From WHSY01 sp050700385 (GTDB lineage Bacteria > Actinomycetota > Actinomycetes > Mycobacteriales > Pseudonocardiaceae), in NCBI GenBank assembly GCA_050700385.1, contig JBOHGT010000292.1, forward strand, positions 1 through 5,768: a stretch of 5,768 nucleotides of DNA, given 5' to 3'. Made by a program: the position numbers and the translations under genes. Shown one piece after another: positions 1 to 5,170 of this stretch (within the stretch, counting starts at the first letter, position 1; every line of letters starts with the position of its first letter). The notes beneath the pieces are model-generated. The model ran no database searches, was not told the DNA's origin, and saw only the letters and a program-made list of their open reading frames with translations.

Positions 1-9
1 AGCACTCAC
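1..9 (-). CDS. Possible start of a downstream gene, cut by the window edge
   Basis: On the minus strand the stop of the CopD-fusion gene reads GGTGAGTGCT. The TGA (8-6) overlaps a GTG (9-7) in the next frame, the GTGA arrangement common between translationally coupled actinobacterial genes. Only three codons (start, Ser, Ala) lie inside the window, so no function can be proposed. No clear Shine-Dalgarno sequence precedes it, which would fit re-initiation by ribosomes finishing the upstream gene but is also what chance would give. This is a weak call. Confidence 0.25.
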
Positions 10-1856
10 CAGTTGCGGAGAGCGCCGGTGACCGGGGTGAGCGTTCCACCGGGGATCCAGCGGTCCTGCCCGCCGTGCGCGTGGCCGAGCTCGGCAGGCA
101 GGATCGACACCTGGGCCGATGCGTAGAGGCGGGTCTCCTCATCGGCTGCGGTGCGGTGCTGCGCGGCCAGCCAGACCGAGAATCCCGCAGGTGAGGCGAG
201 CGCGGTGAGTCCCCGGGAGCGCAGCGCGGCCAGGTATCGCTGGGCGGTGCCGCCTCCCGGGTCGAAGTCCAGCGCCGTCACCGCCCCGGTGCTGTGGCCG
301 AGCAACGGACCGGTCGCCAGCCAGGGTGCCAGGAAGATGCCCGAGTTGGTGGTGGCTCCCCGGGCCTGTTCGACCAGTGTCCGCTCGGCCGGCTCCCAGC
401 CGGACAGCAGCAGCACCGCGCTGCCGGGACCCGGCGCCCCGGCGACTTCTGTGCCGGACTCGGCTGCTGCCCGGGTGGCCACCCCCGTCGCTGCGATCGA
501 GCGTGGCGAGTCGTCGGACACCAGCCGCACGCCGGGGATGCCGCGACCGGCCAGGAACCTCACCATCCTGCGCACCGTGTCCGCGTCCGCCGCGGTGAGA
601 TGCTCGGACGGGCAGCGCGGCGCGGCGCCCGCCCCACCGGTGACGCCGCCGAGCACCGCGGTGAGGCATTCCGGCCCGTCCGGACCGGTCACACCCGGCA
701 GCGGGGCCGCCGCGTCACGGGCCTCGATCCGTACCGGTACCCGGTCCGTGCGGTTGCCGACCCACAGCTGCGACCGGCCGGCAGGCAGATCGACCACCGC
801 CCACCCGCCCGCTGCTCCCGGGCGTCGACCGGCGGGCACCAACCGGTCGGGGTCGGTCCCGACCAGGTACCCGTCGCGGCTCAGGTGCACCAGGTTGGGG
901 CCGGGACGGTGGGGCACCACGACCAGCCGCAGTTGCTCGCCTGCCACCGTGACCTCCCGGAGTACGGGTCGACCGGCTTCGGCGGCCGCGACCGGCGGAT
1001 CCAGTGCGGCCAGCGACGCGCCTGTGACGAGCGCTGCGGCCAGCCCCCCGGCCAGCGCCGTGACCGGCGCGCTGGGGAGCCGTGCGTCGGTGGTACGCCG
1101 CAACGCGAGCACGCCCCCGACCACGACCGCGACGAAGAGCACCGCCTCGAGCGCCACCAGGCGTCCGAACGCCGACCCGGCGCTGGTGGTATCCGGCCGC
1201 AACTGCGCCTCCCACGCTTGCAGCAGCCCGGTGCCGGCCAGCAGCGCAGCCGAGCCGATCGCGACCGGGGCGAGCCGGTGCAGCAGCGGGCGGCGCCGGC
1301 CCGCCTCGGCGGTGGCCACCACGGTGGCCGCGGCCAGCCACACCACCGCGGCCGCGGTGTGCGCCAGGCCGGGCAGCGCCGCCGTTCCGCGGTGATCGAG
1401 CGTGGCCTCCCAGGCCAGCGTTACGGTGAGCAGCGTGCCGGCCACGGCCGAGGGCACGGGCCGGCGGAGCATCGTGGGCACCAGCAGTGTCGCCGTCCCC
1501 TGCAGCAGCGCCCACAGCATCCCGGTGCCGGCAGTGGCGACCGCCATCGCCAGCCCGGCGGCGGACACCAGCGCCGCGCCCAGCACGGCGAGCGAGGTGC
1601 GTTGTCCCACGGGCCCGGTGAGCGGGCGCAGCAGGGCGACGCCGGCGACCACCGCGCTTCCGGTCAGCACCACGCAGCGCAGCAGCACGGCGAACCAGCC
1701 TGGCCCCGCAGCGGCGACGGCTGCGCCGTGGCCGGTGCCGTGCGCCAGCGCGGGGGAGGTGCCCAGCACGAGAAACCCTGCGACCAGCAACCCCAACGGC
1801 AGCGGGGAAGGCGACCGGTACCGGCCCTCCCGCCGAGTGTCAGCGCGCGTCGTCAT
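6..1856 (-). CDS. CopD-like polytopic membrane protein fused to an extracytoplasmic YtkA/FixH-like and binding-protein-like region
   Basis: A 616-residue protein. Seen: an N-terminal signal or first membrane segment (about 18-38) ending ALA before HGTGH; about eight further hydrophobic segments between 54 and 286; then a soluble region to the end. The block around 155-182 (H155, then LAHTAAAVVWLAAA with H166 and W173) resembles CopD/YcnJ copper-import proteins. Residues 296-380 look all-beta and carry the RPGPN signature (317-321) found in YtkA/FixH-like domains that follow CopD in actinobacteria. Residues about 397-570 alternate helix and strand like a lobe of a type 1 periplasmic binding protein (GIPGVRLVSDD, AVLLLSGWEPAERTLVEQA), with C397 and C415 possibly paired. 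The C-terminus has a GHAHGG cluster (591-596). ATG 1856 is chosen because residues further upstream are out-of-frame Ser/Thr/Arg/Trp-rich translation of the neighbouring gene, whereas the signal sequence starts just after this ATG. It overlaps the upstream gene by 17 nt, so coupled translation is likely. Known: CopD-family proteins move copper across the membrane. Inferred: a copper-linked partner of the upstream secreted protein. The domain calls are by eye; the reading frame is secure. Confidence 0.72.
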   Translation of the reverse strand: MTTRADTRREGRYRSPSPLPLGLLVAGFLVLGTSPALAHGTGHGAAVAAAGPGWFAVLLRCVVLTGSAVVAGVALLRPLTGPVGQRTSLAVLGAALVSAAGLAMAVATAGTGMLWALLQGTATLLVPTMLRRPVPSAVAGTLLTVTLAWEATLDHRGTAALPGLAHTAAAVVWLAAATVVATAEAGRRRPLLHRLAPVAIGSAALLAGTGLLQAWEAQLRPDTTSAGSAFGRLVALEAVLFVAVVVGGVLALRRTTDARLPSAPVTALAGGLAAALVTGASLAALDPPVAAAEAGRPVLREVTVAGEQLRLVVVPHRPGPNLVHLSRDGYLVGTDPDRLVPAGRRPGAAGGWAVVDLPAGRSQLWVGNRTDRVPVRIEARDAAAPLPGVTGPDGPECLTAVLGGVTGGAGAAPRCPSEHLTAADADTVRRMVRFLAGRGIPGVRLVSDDSPRSIAATGVATRAAAESGTEVAGAPGPGSAVLLLSGWEPAERTLVEQARGATTNSGIFLAPWLATGPLLGHSTGAVTALDFDPGGGTAQRYLAALRSRGLTALASPAGFSVWLAAQHRTAADEETRLYASAQVSILPAELGHAHGGQDRWIPGGTLTPVTGALRNW

Positions 1857-3696
1857 CCGCCACCACGAACAGCTGGGAGTGCGGCTTGGCGTCCCCCCAG
1901 TCGCCGTGCGGCCAGCTGGTGCGGTTGAAATCGACGCAGGTGCCGCCCCGGTTCTCGTCCAGGAACGTCCGGTCCAGCTCCATGTCACCGTCCCGGCTGA
2001 CGTCGACCATGCAGACCTTGTGGTTGCCGTCGATGCCACTGCGCGCCACGAAGTAGTTCGCGATCGAGATCCGGCGGACGTCGTTGGTCTCGCGGTAGAA
2101 GCCGTCCTCACCCCGGGCGTAGTTGTCCAGGGCGCCCCAGTGCGGCCCGCCGGTGGTCGCATCGGTCACCGGCAGCACGTCGACCAGCGTCGGGCAGTCG
2201 GGCTCGGCCCCACCGCCGGAGACCTCGTCGATCGTGTCGATGGAGCACTGCGGGTCGTTGCCTGCGGCCAGCAGCGCCTGTATGTCCAGGACGTAGACCA
2301 TCTTCGGCGACCCCTGGTCCACGGCGCTCTGCGAGCCGGGGCCGCGGCCGATCACGGCGTGGTAGAGGTAGCGGTCGTCCAGGCTGGTCTGCACCCAGCC
2401 GCCGCCGTCACAACCGGCACCTTCGGTGACGTTCGGGTCGACCCGCTTGGCCGCGGTGGTGTCGTCGAAGACCTCCCGCCACTGCGGCTCGGCGGCCGTG
2501 ATGTCCGGCGTGTAGAAGACCGCGCCACCGCACATGGACTCGGCGAACGCACCCCGGTGCCGCGGTAGGTTCGTCACCGTGGTCTCCATGATCCCCATGT
2601 TCTCCTCGTGCGCCGGGTTGCGCTCGACTCGCGGACCGTCCGGCAGCCGGGACACCGAGACCAACTCAGGGCGGTTGCGGTCGGAGATGTCCCACAACCG
2701 CACGGTGCGCCGCAGGATGTTGTGCGTCGGCGGCCGCACCGGGTCGAACAGGATGTTCCGCGGCTCGGCATAGTCGCTGGTCACCATGCGGTCGAGGTCC
2801 TCGCGGACCTGGATGCCGTGCGGGTTGGCGCAGCTGGGCGGCCCGAGGGCGGGAAGTGACACGCACTCCGCGGGGTCCTCGGCGGTCGGCAGCGCCGCTG
2901 GCGCCTCGGCCAGCGTGCGGCCGTCCTCGCCGATGCGCACCACCTCGCCCGGGGTGCCGGCGAAGCCGTTGCCCGAGCGCACCGACCCGTCGCTGTAGCT
3001 GCACGGCCCCGGTAGGTCCGGCCCGCCCATGTAGGTGCCGTAGGCGGTGCCGTCACGCAGCACCCAGTAGGCGTCGGGCACCGAGCCGCACGGCGTGTCG
3101 GTCGGCGTGTTCACGCCGGAGAGCTCCAGCAACGGCAGCTTCGTGGTGTCGAGCACGTAGGTGGTGTCGGAGTACAGCCCGCCAGCGAAGATCTTGTCAC
3201 CGGCGTGGTGGATGTACTGCATGTGGTGCGGCTCGTTCTCCACCAGCGGCCCCAGTGTCACGGTGTTGACCACCTTGCCGTAGTGGGGGGAACCCTTGTC
3301 GGCGTCGATGACGGCCAGGAAGTCCGGCCCGGGCAGGGCGTCGCGAGCATCGGCGGCGAGCTGGCCGGGGCTGACCTGCAGCGGTGCATTCTGCACGTCG
3401 GCCCCGGTGGTGTCGGCGGCGTTCGCGTCGCCCGCCCACACCACCAGGTACTCCTTCGGCCGGTGACCCGCTGCGCCGGGCGGGGCGATGCCGGGCAGGT
3501 CCACCAGGTGGTTGGTCGCCGTGAACAGCTCACCGGCGCTGGACCGCACCGAGGAGCTGACGATCTCGGGGGAGGCGCCTGCCGGGGCCGACGGTCCCAG
3601 CAGGGTTGCGCAGCCGATCAGGACGATCAGCAGGGCCACCGTAGGCGTCCTGGCGACGCCTGTGCGCGAGAACGGCTCCAGATCCAAGACCGGCAT
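1840..3696 (-). CDS. Exported selenium-binding-protein / methanethiol-oxidase-like beta-propeller protein
   Basis: A 618-residue protein, longer than the roughly 460 residues usual for SBP56/methanethiol oxidase. Seen: an N-terminal export signal with R11 and R16, a hydrophobic core at 19-34 and a possible AGA-SP cleavage near 41; an alternative lipobox LIGC lies at 26-29. The mature part has repeated strand-turn blocks of propeller type (DFLAVIDAD, TTYVLDTTKLP, TVRLWDISDRNRPELVSVS, KMVYVLDIQALL). Histidine-rich motifs are H157-H158 and H163-H164 (NEPHHMQYIHH), H293 (NPHGIQV, followed by SDYAEPRN), H363 (AHEENMG) and H519 (GPHWGALDN). VQTSLDDRYLYHAV (435-448) resembles the LQISLDGKRLYVT segment of SBP56. 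There are ten cysteines after the signal, an even number compatible with disulfides outside the cell. Known: methanethiol oxidase is a copper enzyme that converts methanethiol to formaldehyde, hydrogen sulfide and hydrogen peroxide. Inferred: a distant relative, substrate unknown; it could instead be a non-catalytic LVIVD-type propeller. It lies 82 nt after corA and overlaps the CopD fusion by 17 nt. ATG 3696 has no obvious Shine-Dalgarno sequence but places the signal peptide correctly. Confidence 0.7.
   Translation of the reverse strand: MPVLDLEPFSRTGVARTPTVALLIVLIGCATLLGPSAPAGASPEIVSSSVRSSAGELFTATNHLVDLPGIAPPGAAGHRPKEYLVVWAGDANAADTTGADVQNAPLQVSPGQLAADARDALPGPDFLAVIDADKGSPHYGKVVNTVTLGPLVENEPHHMQYIHHAGDKIFAGGLYSDTTYVLDTTKLPLLELSGVNTPTDTPCGSVPDAYWVLRDGTAYGTYMGGPDLPGPCSYSDGSVRSGNGFAGTPGEVVRIGEDGRTLAEAPAALPTAEDPAECVSLPALGPPSCANPHGIQVREDLDRMVTSDYAEPRNILFDPVRPPTHNILRRTVRLWDISDRNRPELVSVSRLPDGPRVERNPAHEENMGIMETTVTNLPRHRGAFAESMCGGAVFYTPDITAAEPQWREVFDDTTAAKRVDPNVTEGAGCDGGGWVQTSLDDRYLYHAVIGRGPGSQSAVDQGSPKMVYVLDIQALLAAGNDPQCSIDTIDEVSGGGAEPDCPTLVDVLPVTDATTGGPHWGALDNYARGEDGFYRETNDVRRISIANYFVARSGIDGNHKVCMVDVSRDGDMELDRTFLDENRGGTCVDFNRTSWPHGDWGDAKPHSQLFVVADDDAR
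3610..3621 (-). other. Candidate lipobox in the signal peptide of the propeller protein
   Basis: Codons 26-29 of the propeller protein read Leu-Ile-Gly-Cys, matching the lipobox pattern [LVI][ASTVI][GAS]C, after a basic residue (R16) and about ten hydrophobic residues. If used, C29 would be lipidated and the protein tethered to the outer face of the membrane next to the CopD fusion. Against it, hydrophobic residues continue past C29 to about 34 and a classical signal peptidase I site (AGA-SP) follows near residue 41, so ordinary secretion is at least as likely. Confidence 0.3.
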
Positions 3697-3704
3697 GGCT
3701 GGAG

Positions 3705-3734
3705 AGTCTGGGTCGTAGTAATCACTCAGCGCAA
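3705..3734 (-). promoter_or_regulatory. Weak candidate promoter for the propeller gene, possibly leaderless
   Basis: On the minus strand, TTGCGC (3734-3729) and CAGACT (3710-3705) are separated by 18 nt. The second hexamer ends 8 nt before ATG 3696, a spacing that would put transcription start at or very near the A of the start codon. Together with the missing Shine-Dalgarno sequence this fits a leaderless mRNA, which is common in actinobacteria. Both hexamers are poor matches to consensus (about three of six positions each), so this is a suggestion only. Confidence 0.2.
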
Positions 3735-3749
3735 TCAGCCGGTAGCGTT

Positions 3750-3769
3750 GTGTAGCAACACGTTCGTGT
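3750..3769. repeat. Alternating short dyad (GTGT-N4-ACAC-N4-GTGT) between corA and the propeller gene
   Basis: Three 4-bp half-sites of alternating orientation are spaced by exactly four bases: GTGT at 3750-3753, ACAC at 3758-3761 and GTGT at 3766-3769. The right-hand pair extends to 5-bp arms, ACACG-TT-CGTGT (3758-3769). The element lies upstream of the candidate -35 of the propeller gene, a suitable place for an operator. It could also form a short hairpin after the corA stop (3781-3779). The arms are short enough for chance to be a serious alternative. Confidence 0.3.
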
Positions 3770-3778
3770 CCGTAGACC

Positions 3779-4852
3779 CTAGAGCCAGCGGTTGTGGCGG
3801 AAGGCCCGGAACAGCGTCGCGCAGGCTGTCACGATCATGCCGAGCACCAGGAGGTATCCGTACTCCCAGTGCAGCTCGGGCATGTGGTCGAAGTTCATCC
3901 CGTAGATGCCGGCGATCATGGTCGGTACCGAGATGATCGCGACCCACGCTGTGATCTTGCGCATGTCCGAGTTCTGCTGGACGGTGATCTTGGCCAGCGC
4001 AGCGTCGACGAGGGTGGTGAGCAGCTCGTCGTACGAGCCCACCCGCTCGGAGACGGTCGTGAGGTGGTCGTCGACGTCCCGGAAGTATTGCCGCACGCCG
4101 GCCGGCACCATCGGGGTGGGGGTCTCGGCCAGCCGGCGCAGCGGCGCGGCGAGCGGGCGCACCGCCCGGCGCAGCTCCATGATCTCGCGCTTCATCAGGT
4201 AGATCTGCTCGGAGGTGACGCTGGTGTGCGGCGCGAACACCTTGGTCTCCATGGCCTCGATGTCGTCCTCGACCGCGGCGGTGACGGCCAGGTAGCGGTC
4301 CACCACCTGGTCGGCGACCGCGTGCAGCACCGCTGCCGGTCCGAGCGCCAGTTGCTCGGGATCGCGCTCCAGGCGGCGGCGCACCGCGGCCAACCCCGAG
4401 TGGTTGCCGTGCCGGACGGTCACCACGAAATCGTTGCCGACGAACACCATCACCTCGCCGGTCTCGACGATCTTGTTCGCCGTGGTGGCGTCGGCGTGCT
4501 CGACGTAGTTCACCGTCTTGAACACCATGAAGAGCATGTCGTCGTAGCGGTCGAGCTTCGGGCGCTGGTGGCCGTGCACGGCGTCCTCCACGGCCAGCTC
4601 GCGCAGCCCGAAGGTCTCCGCGACGCCCTGGATCTGCCGGGCGTCGGGCTCGTGCAGCCCGATCCAGACGAACCCCTCGCCGCGGCGTCGCACCTCGGCG
4701 AGGGCATCGTCGTGGGAGAACTGCCCGGGCAGCCGCCAGCCGTCGACGTAGACAGCGCAGTCGACGACGAAGCGCGACAGCGGCAGCGTCACGGCGGGAA
4801 CGGGCCGGCTGAACCGGCCGGTGCGCTGGCGCAGGCTGGCGAGAGCTGGCAC
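3779..4852 (-). CDS. corA: CorA-family magnesium/cobalt (divalent cation) channel
   Basis: A 357-residue protein of usual CorA length. Seen: an N-terminal cytoplasmic alpha/beta domain with the conserved WIGLHEPD (63-70) and the block HQRPKLDRYDDMLFMVFKT (95-113); a long charged helical stretch at about 175-300 corresponding to the stalk helix of the pentameric channel; a first membrane helix at about 300-321 ending in the signature YGMNF (GMN at 318-320) followed by MPEL (324-327); and a second helix at 331-351 with a basic C-terminal tail (FRHNRWL). The GMN loop is the ion selectivity filter and both helices lie at the C-terminus, as in all CorA proteins. The start is GTG, fixed by a near-perfect AGGAGG five to six bases upstream. 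Function: Mg2+ (also Co2+/Ni2+) passage across the cytoplasmic membrane. It is the first gene of the minus-strand run; whether it shares a transcript with the propeller gene 82 nt downstream is open. The gene appears intact. Confidence 0.95.
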   Translation of the reverse strand: MPALASLRQRTGRFSRPVPAVTLPLSRFVVDCAVYVDGWRLPGQFSHDDALAEVRRRGEGFVWIGLHEPDARQIQGVAETFGLRELAVEDAVHGHQRPKLDRYDDMLFMVFKTVNYVEHADATTANKIVETGEVMVFVGNDFVVTVRHGNHSGLAAVRRRLERDPEQLALGPAAVLHAVADQVVDRYLAVTAAVEDDIEAMETKVFAPHTSVTSEQIYLMKREIMELRRAVRPLAAPLRRLAETPTPMVPAGVRQYFRDVDDHLTTVSERVGSYDELLTTLVDAALAKITVQQNSDMRKITAWVAIISVPTMIAGIYGMNFDHMPELHWEYGYLLVLGMIVTACATLFRAFRHNRWL

Positions 4853-4856
4853 GGTG

Positions 4857-4863
4857 ACCTCCT
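4857..4863 (-). promoter_or_regulatory. Ribosome binding site that fixes the corA GTG start
   Basis: The minus strand reads AGGAGGT immediately followed by CACC and then GTG at 4852. The full anti-Shine-Dalgarno match at optimal spacing decides this start over a longer open frame reaching 5000 in another register, which shows no CorA features. Confidence 0.85.
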
Positions 4864-4957
4864 GGCGAGCACGTCACGGAAGCGATGACGGGGAGCCGGA
4901 GCGCCCTGCGGCGCTGCGGGACGCGTCCGCGCCGTGGAACCGGGCCAGGCCGAAGGA

Positions 4958-5017
4958 TCAGCCGCGGGCCGCGTGGGCGGGGACGCGGTCGGTACTGCAA
5001 GGACTTCCGGTATCCAC
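4958..5017 (-). CDS. Possible 19-residue leader peptide upstream of corA
   Basis: A minus-strand GTG at 5017-5015 follows AGGAGG (5030-5025) with a 7-nt gap, as good a ribosome binding site as those of the neighbouring real genes. The frame runs 19 codons (Val-Asp-Thr-Gly-Ser-Pro-Cys-Ser-Thr-Asp, ending Ala-Arg-Gly) to TGA at 4960-4958, 105 nt before the corA start. If transcribed with corA it would be a short upstream frame in its leader. It contains one cysteine and no run of a single amino acid, so classic attenuation is not evident. A second GTG (5025) in another frame runs into corA. AGGAGG can arise by chance in such GC-rich DNA. Confidence 0.25.
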   Translation of the reverse strand: MDTGSPCSTDRVPAHAARG

Positions 5018-5038
5018 GTCCTCACCTCCTCGGGTCCG

Positions 5039-5058
5039 GGGATGACATCCCGATGGGA
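5039..5058. repeat. Alternating inverted repeat GGGAT / ATCCC / GGGA
   Basis: GGGAT (5039-5043), GAC, ATCCC (5047-5051) forms a 13-bp dyad with perfect 5-bp arms. The right arm also pairs with the next segment: TCCC (5048-5051), GAT, GGGA (5055-5058). The two pairings exclude each other. The element lies about 110 nt upstream of the MaoC start and just upstream of the TAGGGT hexamer, where an operator would be expected. Palindromes this short are not rare, so the call is tentative. Confidence 0.3.
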
Positions 5059-5079
5059 CGGCTCGAAGCCGCCGCTGCC

Positions 5080-5085
5080 TAGGGT
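5080..5085 (+). promoter_or_regulatory. Candidate -10 hexamer for the MaoC gene
   Basis: TAGGGT is close to the actinobacterial -10 consensus (TANNNT, often TAGRRT) and lies about 85 nt upstream of GTG 5171. No convincing -35 hexamer is seen 16-18 nt upstream, where the sequence is around GGACGG. The same bases read TACCCT on the opposite strand, so the direction is not certain. Confidence 0.25.
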
Positions 5086-5091
5086 ACTCCG

Positions 5092-5106
5092 AGCCCGCCG
5101 GGGGCT
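5092..5106 (+). other. Short hairpin in the probable MaoC leader
   Basis: AGCCC (5092-5096), loop GCCGG, GGGCT (5102-5106) forms a perfect 5-bp GC-rich stem. Beyond one mismatch the flanks CTCC and AGGGAG add two or three further pairs. It lies between the candidate -10 and the ribosome binding site, so it would be in the 5' leader. It matches no riboswitch class I recognise and may have no role. Confidence 0.25.
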
Positions 5107-5158
5107 AGGGAGACTGTCGGTGGCGACCGCCGTGGGGTTACACCGGCCACTCGCGGAC

Positions 5159-5165
5159 GAGGAGG
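5159..5165 (+). promoter_or_regulatory. Ribosome binding site that fixes the MaoC GTG start
   Basis: GAGGAGG is followed by CTGAC (5 nt) and then GTG at 5171. This supports GTG 5171 over the open frame extending upstream to 4934, whose extra 79 residues are low-complexity and lie before the conserved QFGRYFEEFEVG start of the family. Confidence 0.85.
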
Positions 5166-5170
5166 CTGAC

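Larger units (their letters stand above)
4864..5158. promoter_or_regulatory. Divergent intergenic region between corA and the MaoC gene
   Basis: Together with the two ribosome binding sites, 318 bases separate the divergent starts at 4852 and 5171. The region must hold the promoters of both genes. What can be seen: a strong Shine-Dalgarno followed by a GTG that opens a 19-codon frame toward corA (4958-5017); an alternating GGGAT/ATCCC/GGGA dyad (5039-5058); a TAGGGT hexamer on the plus strand at 5080-5085, whose region on the minus strand also reads TACCCT (5086-5081); and a short hairpin in the probable MaoC leader (5092-5106). No tRNA, recognised riboswitch or tandem repeat is apparent. No convincing -35 sequence was found for either direction. 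Confidence 0.6.

Noticed and set aside
294..1928. Plus-strand open frame of 544 codons antisense to the CopD fusion.
   Set aside because: Gln/Arg/Gly/His-rich composition with no domain or hydrophobic pattern; a typical antisense shadow in GC-rich DNA.
1857..2162. N-terminal extension of the CopD-fusion frame (about 102 further codons upstream of ATG 1856).
   Set aside because: The extra residues are Ser/Thr/Arg/Trp-rich low-complexity translation of the propeller gene in another frame, and the signal sequence starts just after ATG 1856.
1402..2568. Plus-strand open frame of 388 codons antisense to the CopD fusion and propeller gene.
   Set aside because: It spans two real minus-strand genes, has no recognisable motif, and its composition shifts where the underlying gene changes.
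3697..3778. Rho-independent terminator after corA.
   Set aside because: Only a 5-bp ACACG/CGTGT stem with a 2-base loop and no T tract, too weak to call a terminator; recorded as a possible operator instead.
3794..4888. Plus-strand open frame of 364 codons antisense to corA.
   Set aside because: His/Val/Leu/Asp-rich mirror of corA codons with no ribosome binding site or family features; corA itself is unambiguous.
3735..5000. Minus-strand open frame of 421 codons overlapping corA in another register.
   Set aside because: Arg/Pro/Ala-rich with no motif and a TTG start without ribosome binding site; the corA frame has GMN, MPEL and a perfect Shine-Dalgarno.
4864..5158. Magnesium (M-box) or other known riboswitch in the corA leader.
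   Set aside because: No conserved core I could recognise, only short isolated dyads; a covariance search would be needed to exclude it fully.
4934..5170. Upstream extension of the MaoC frame.
   Set aside because: The 79 extra residues are not family-like, and GAGGAGG at 5159-5165 fixes the start at GTG 5171.
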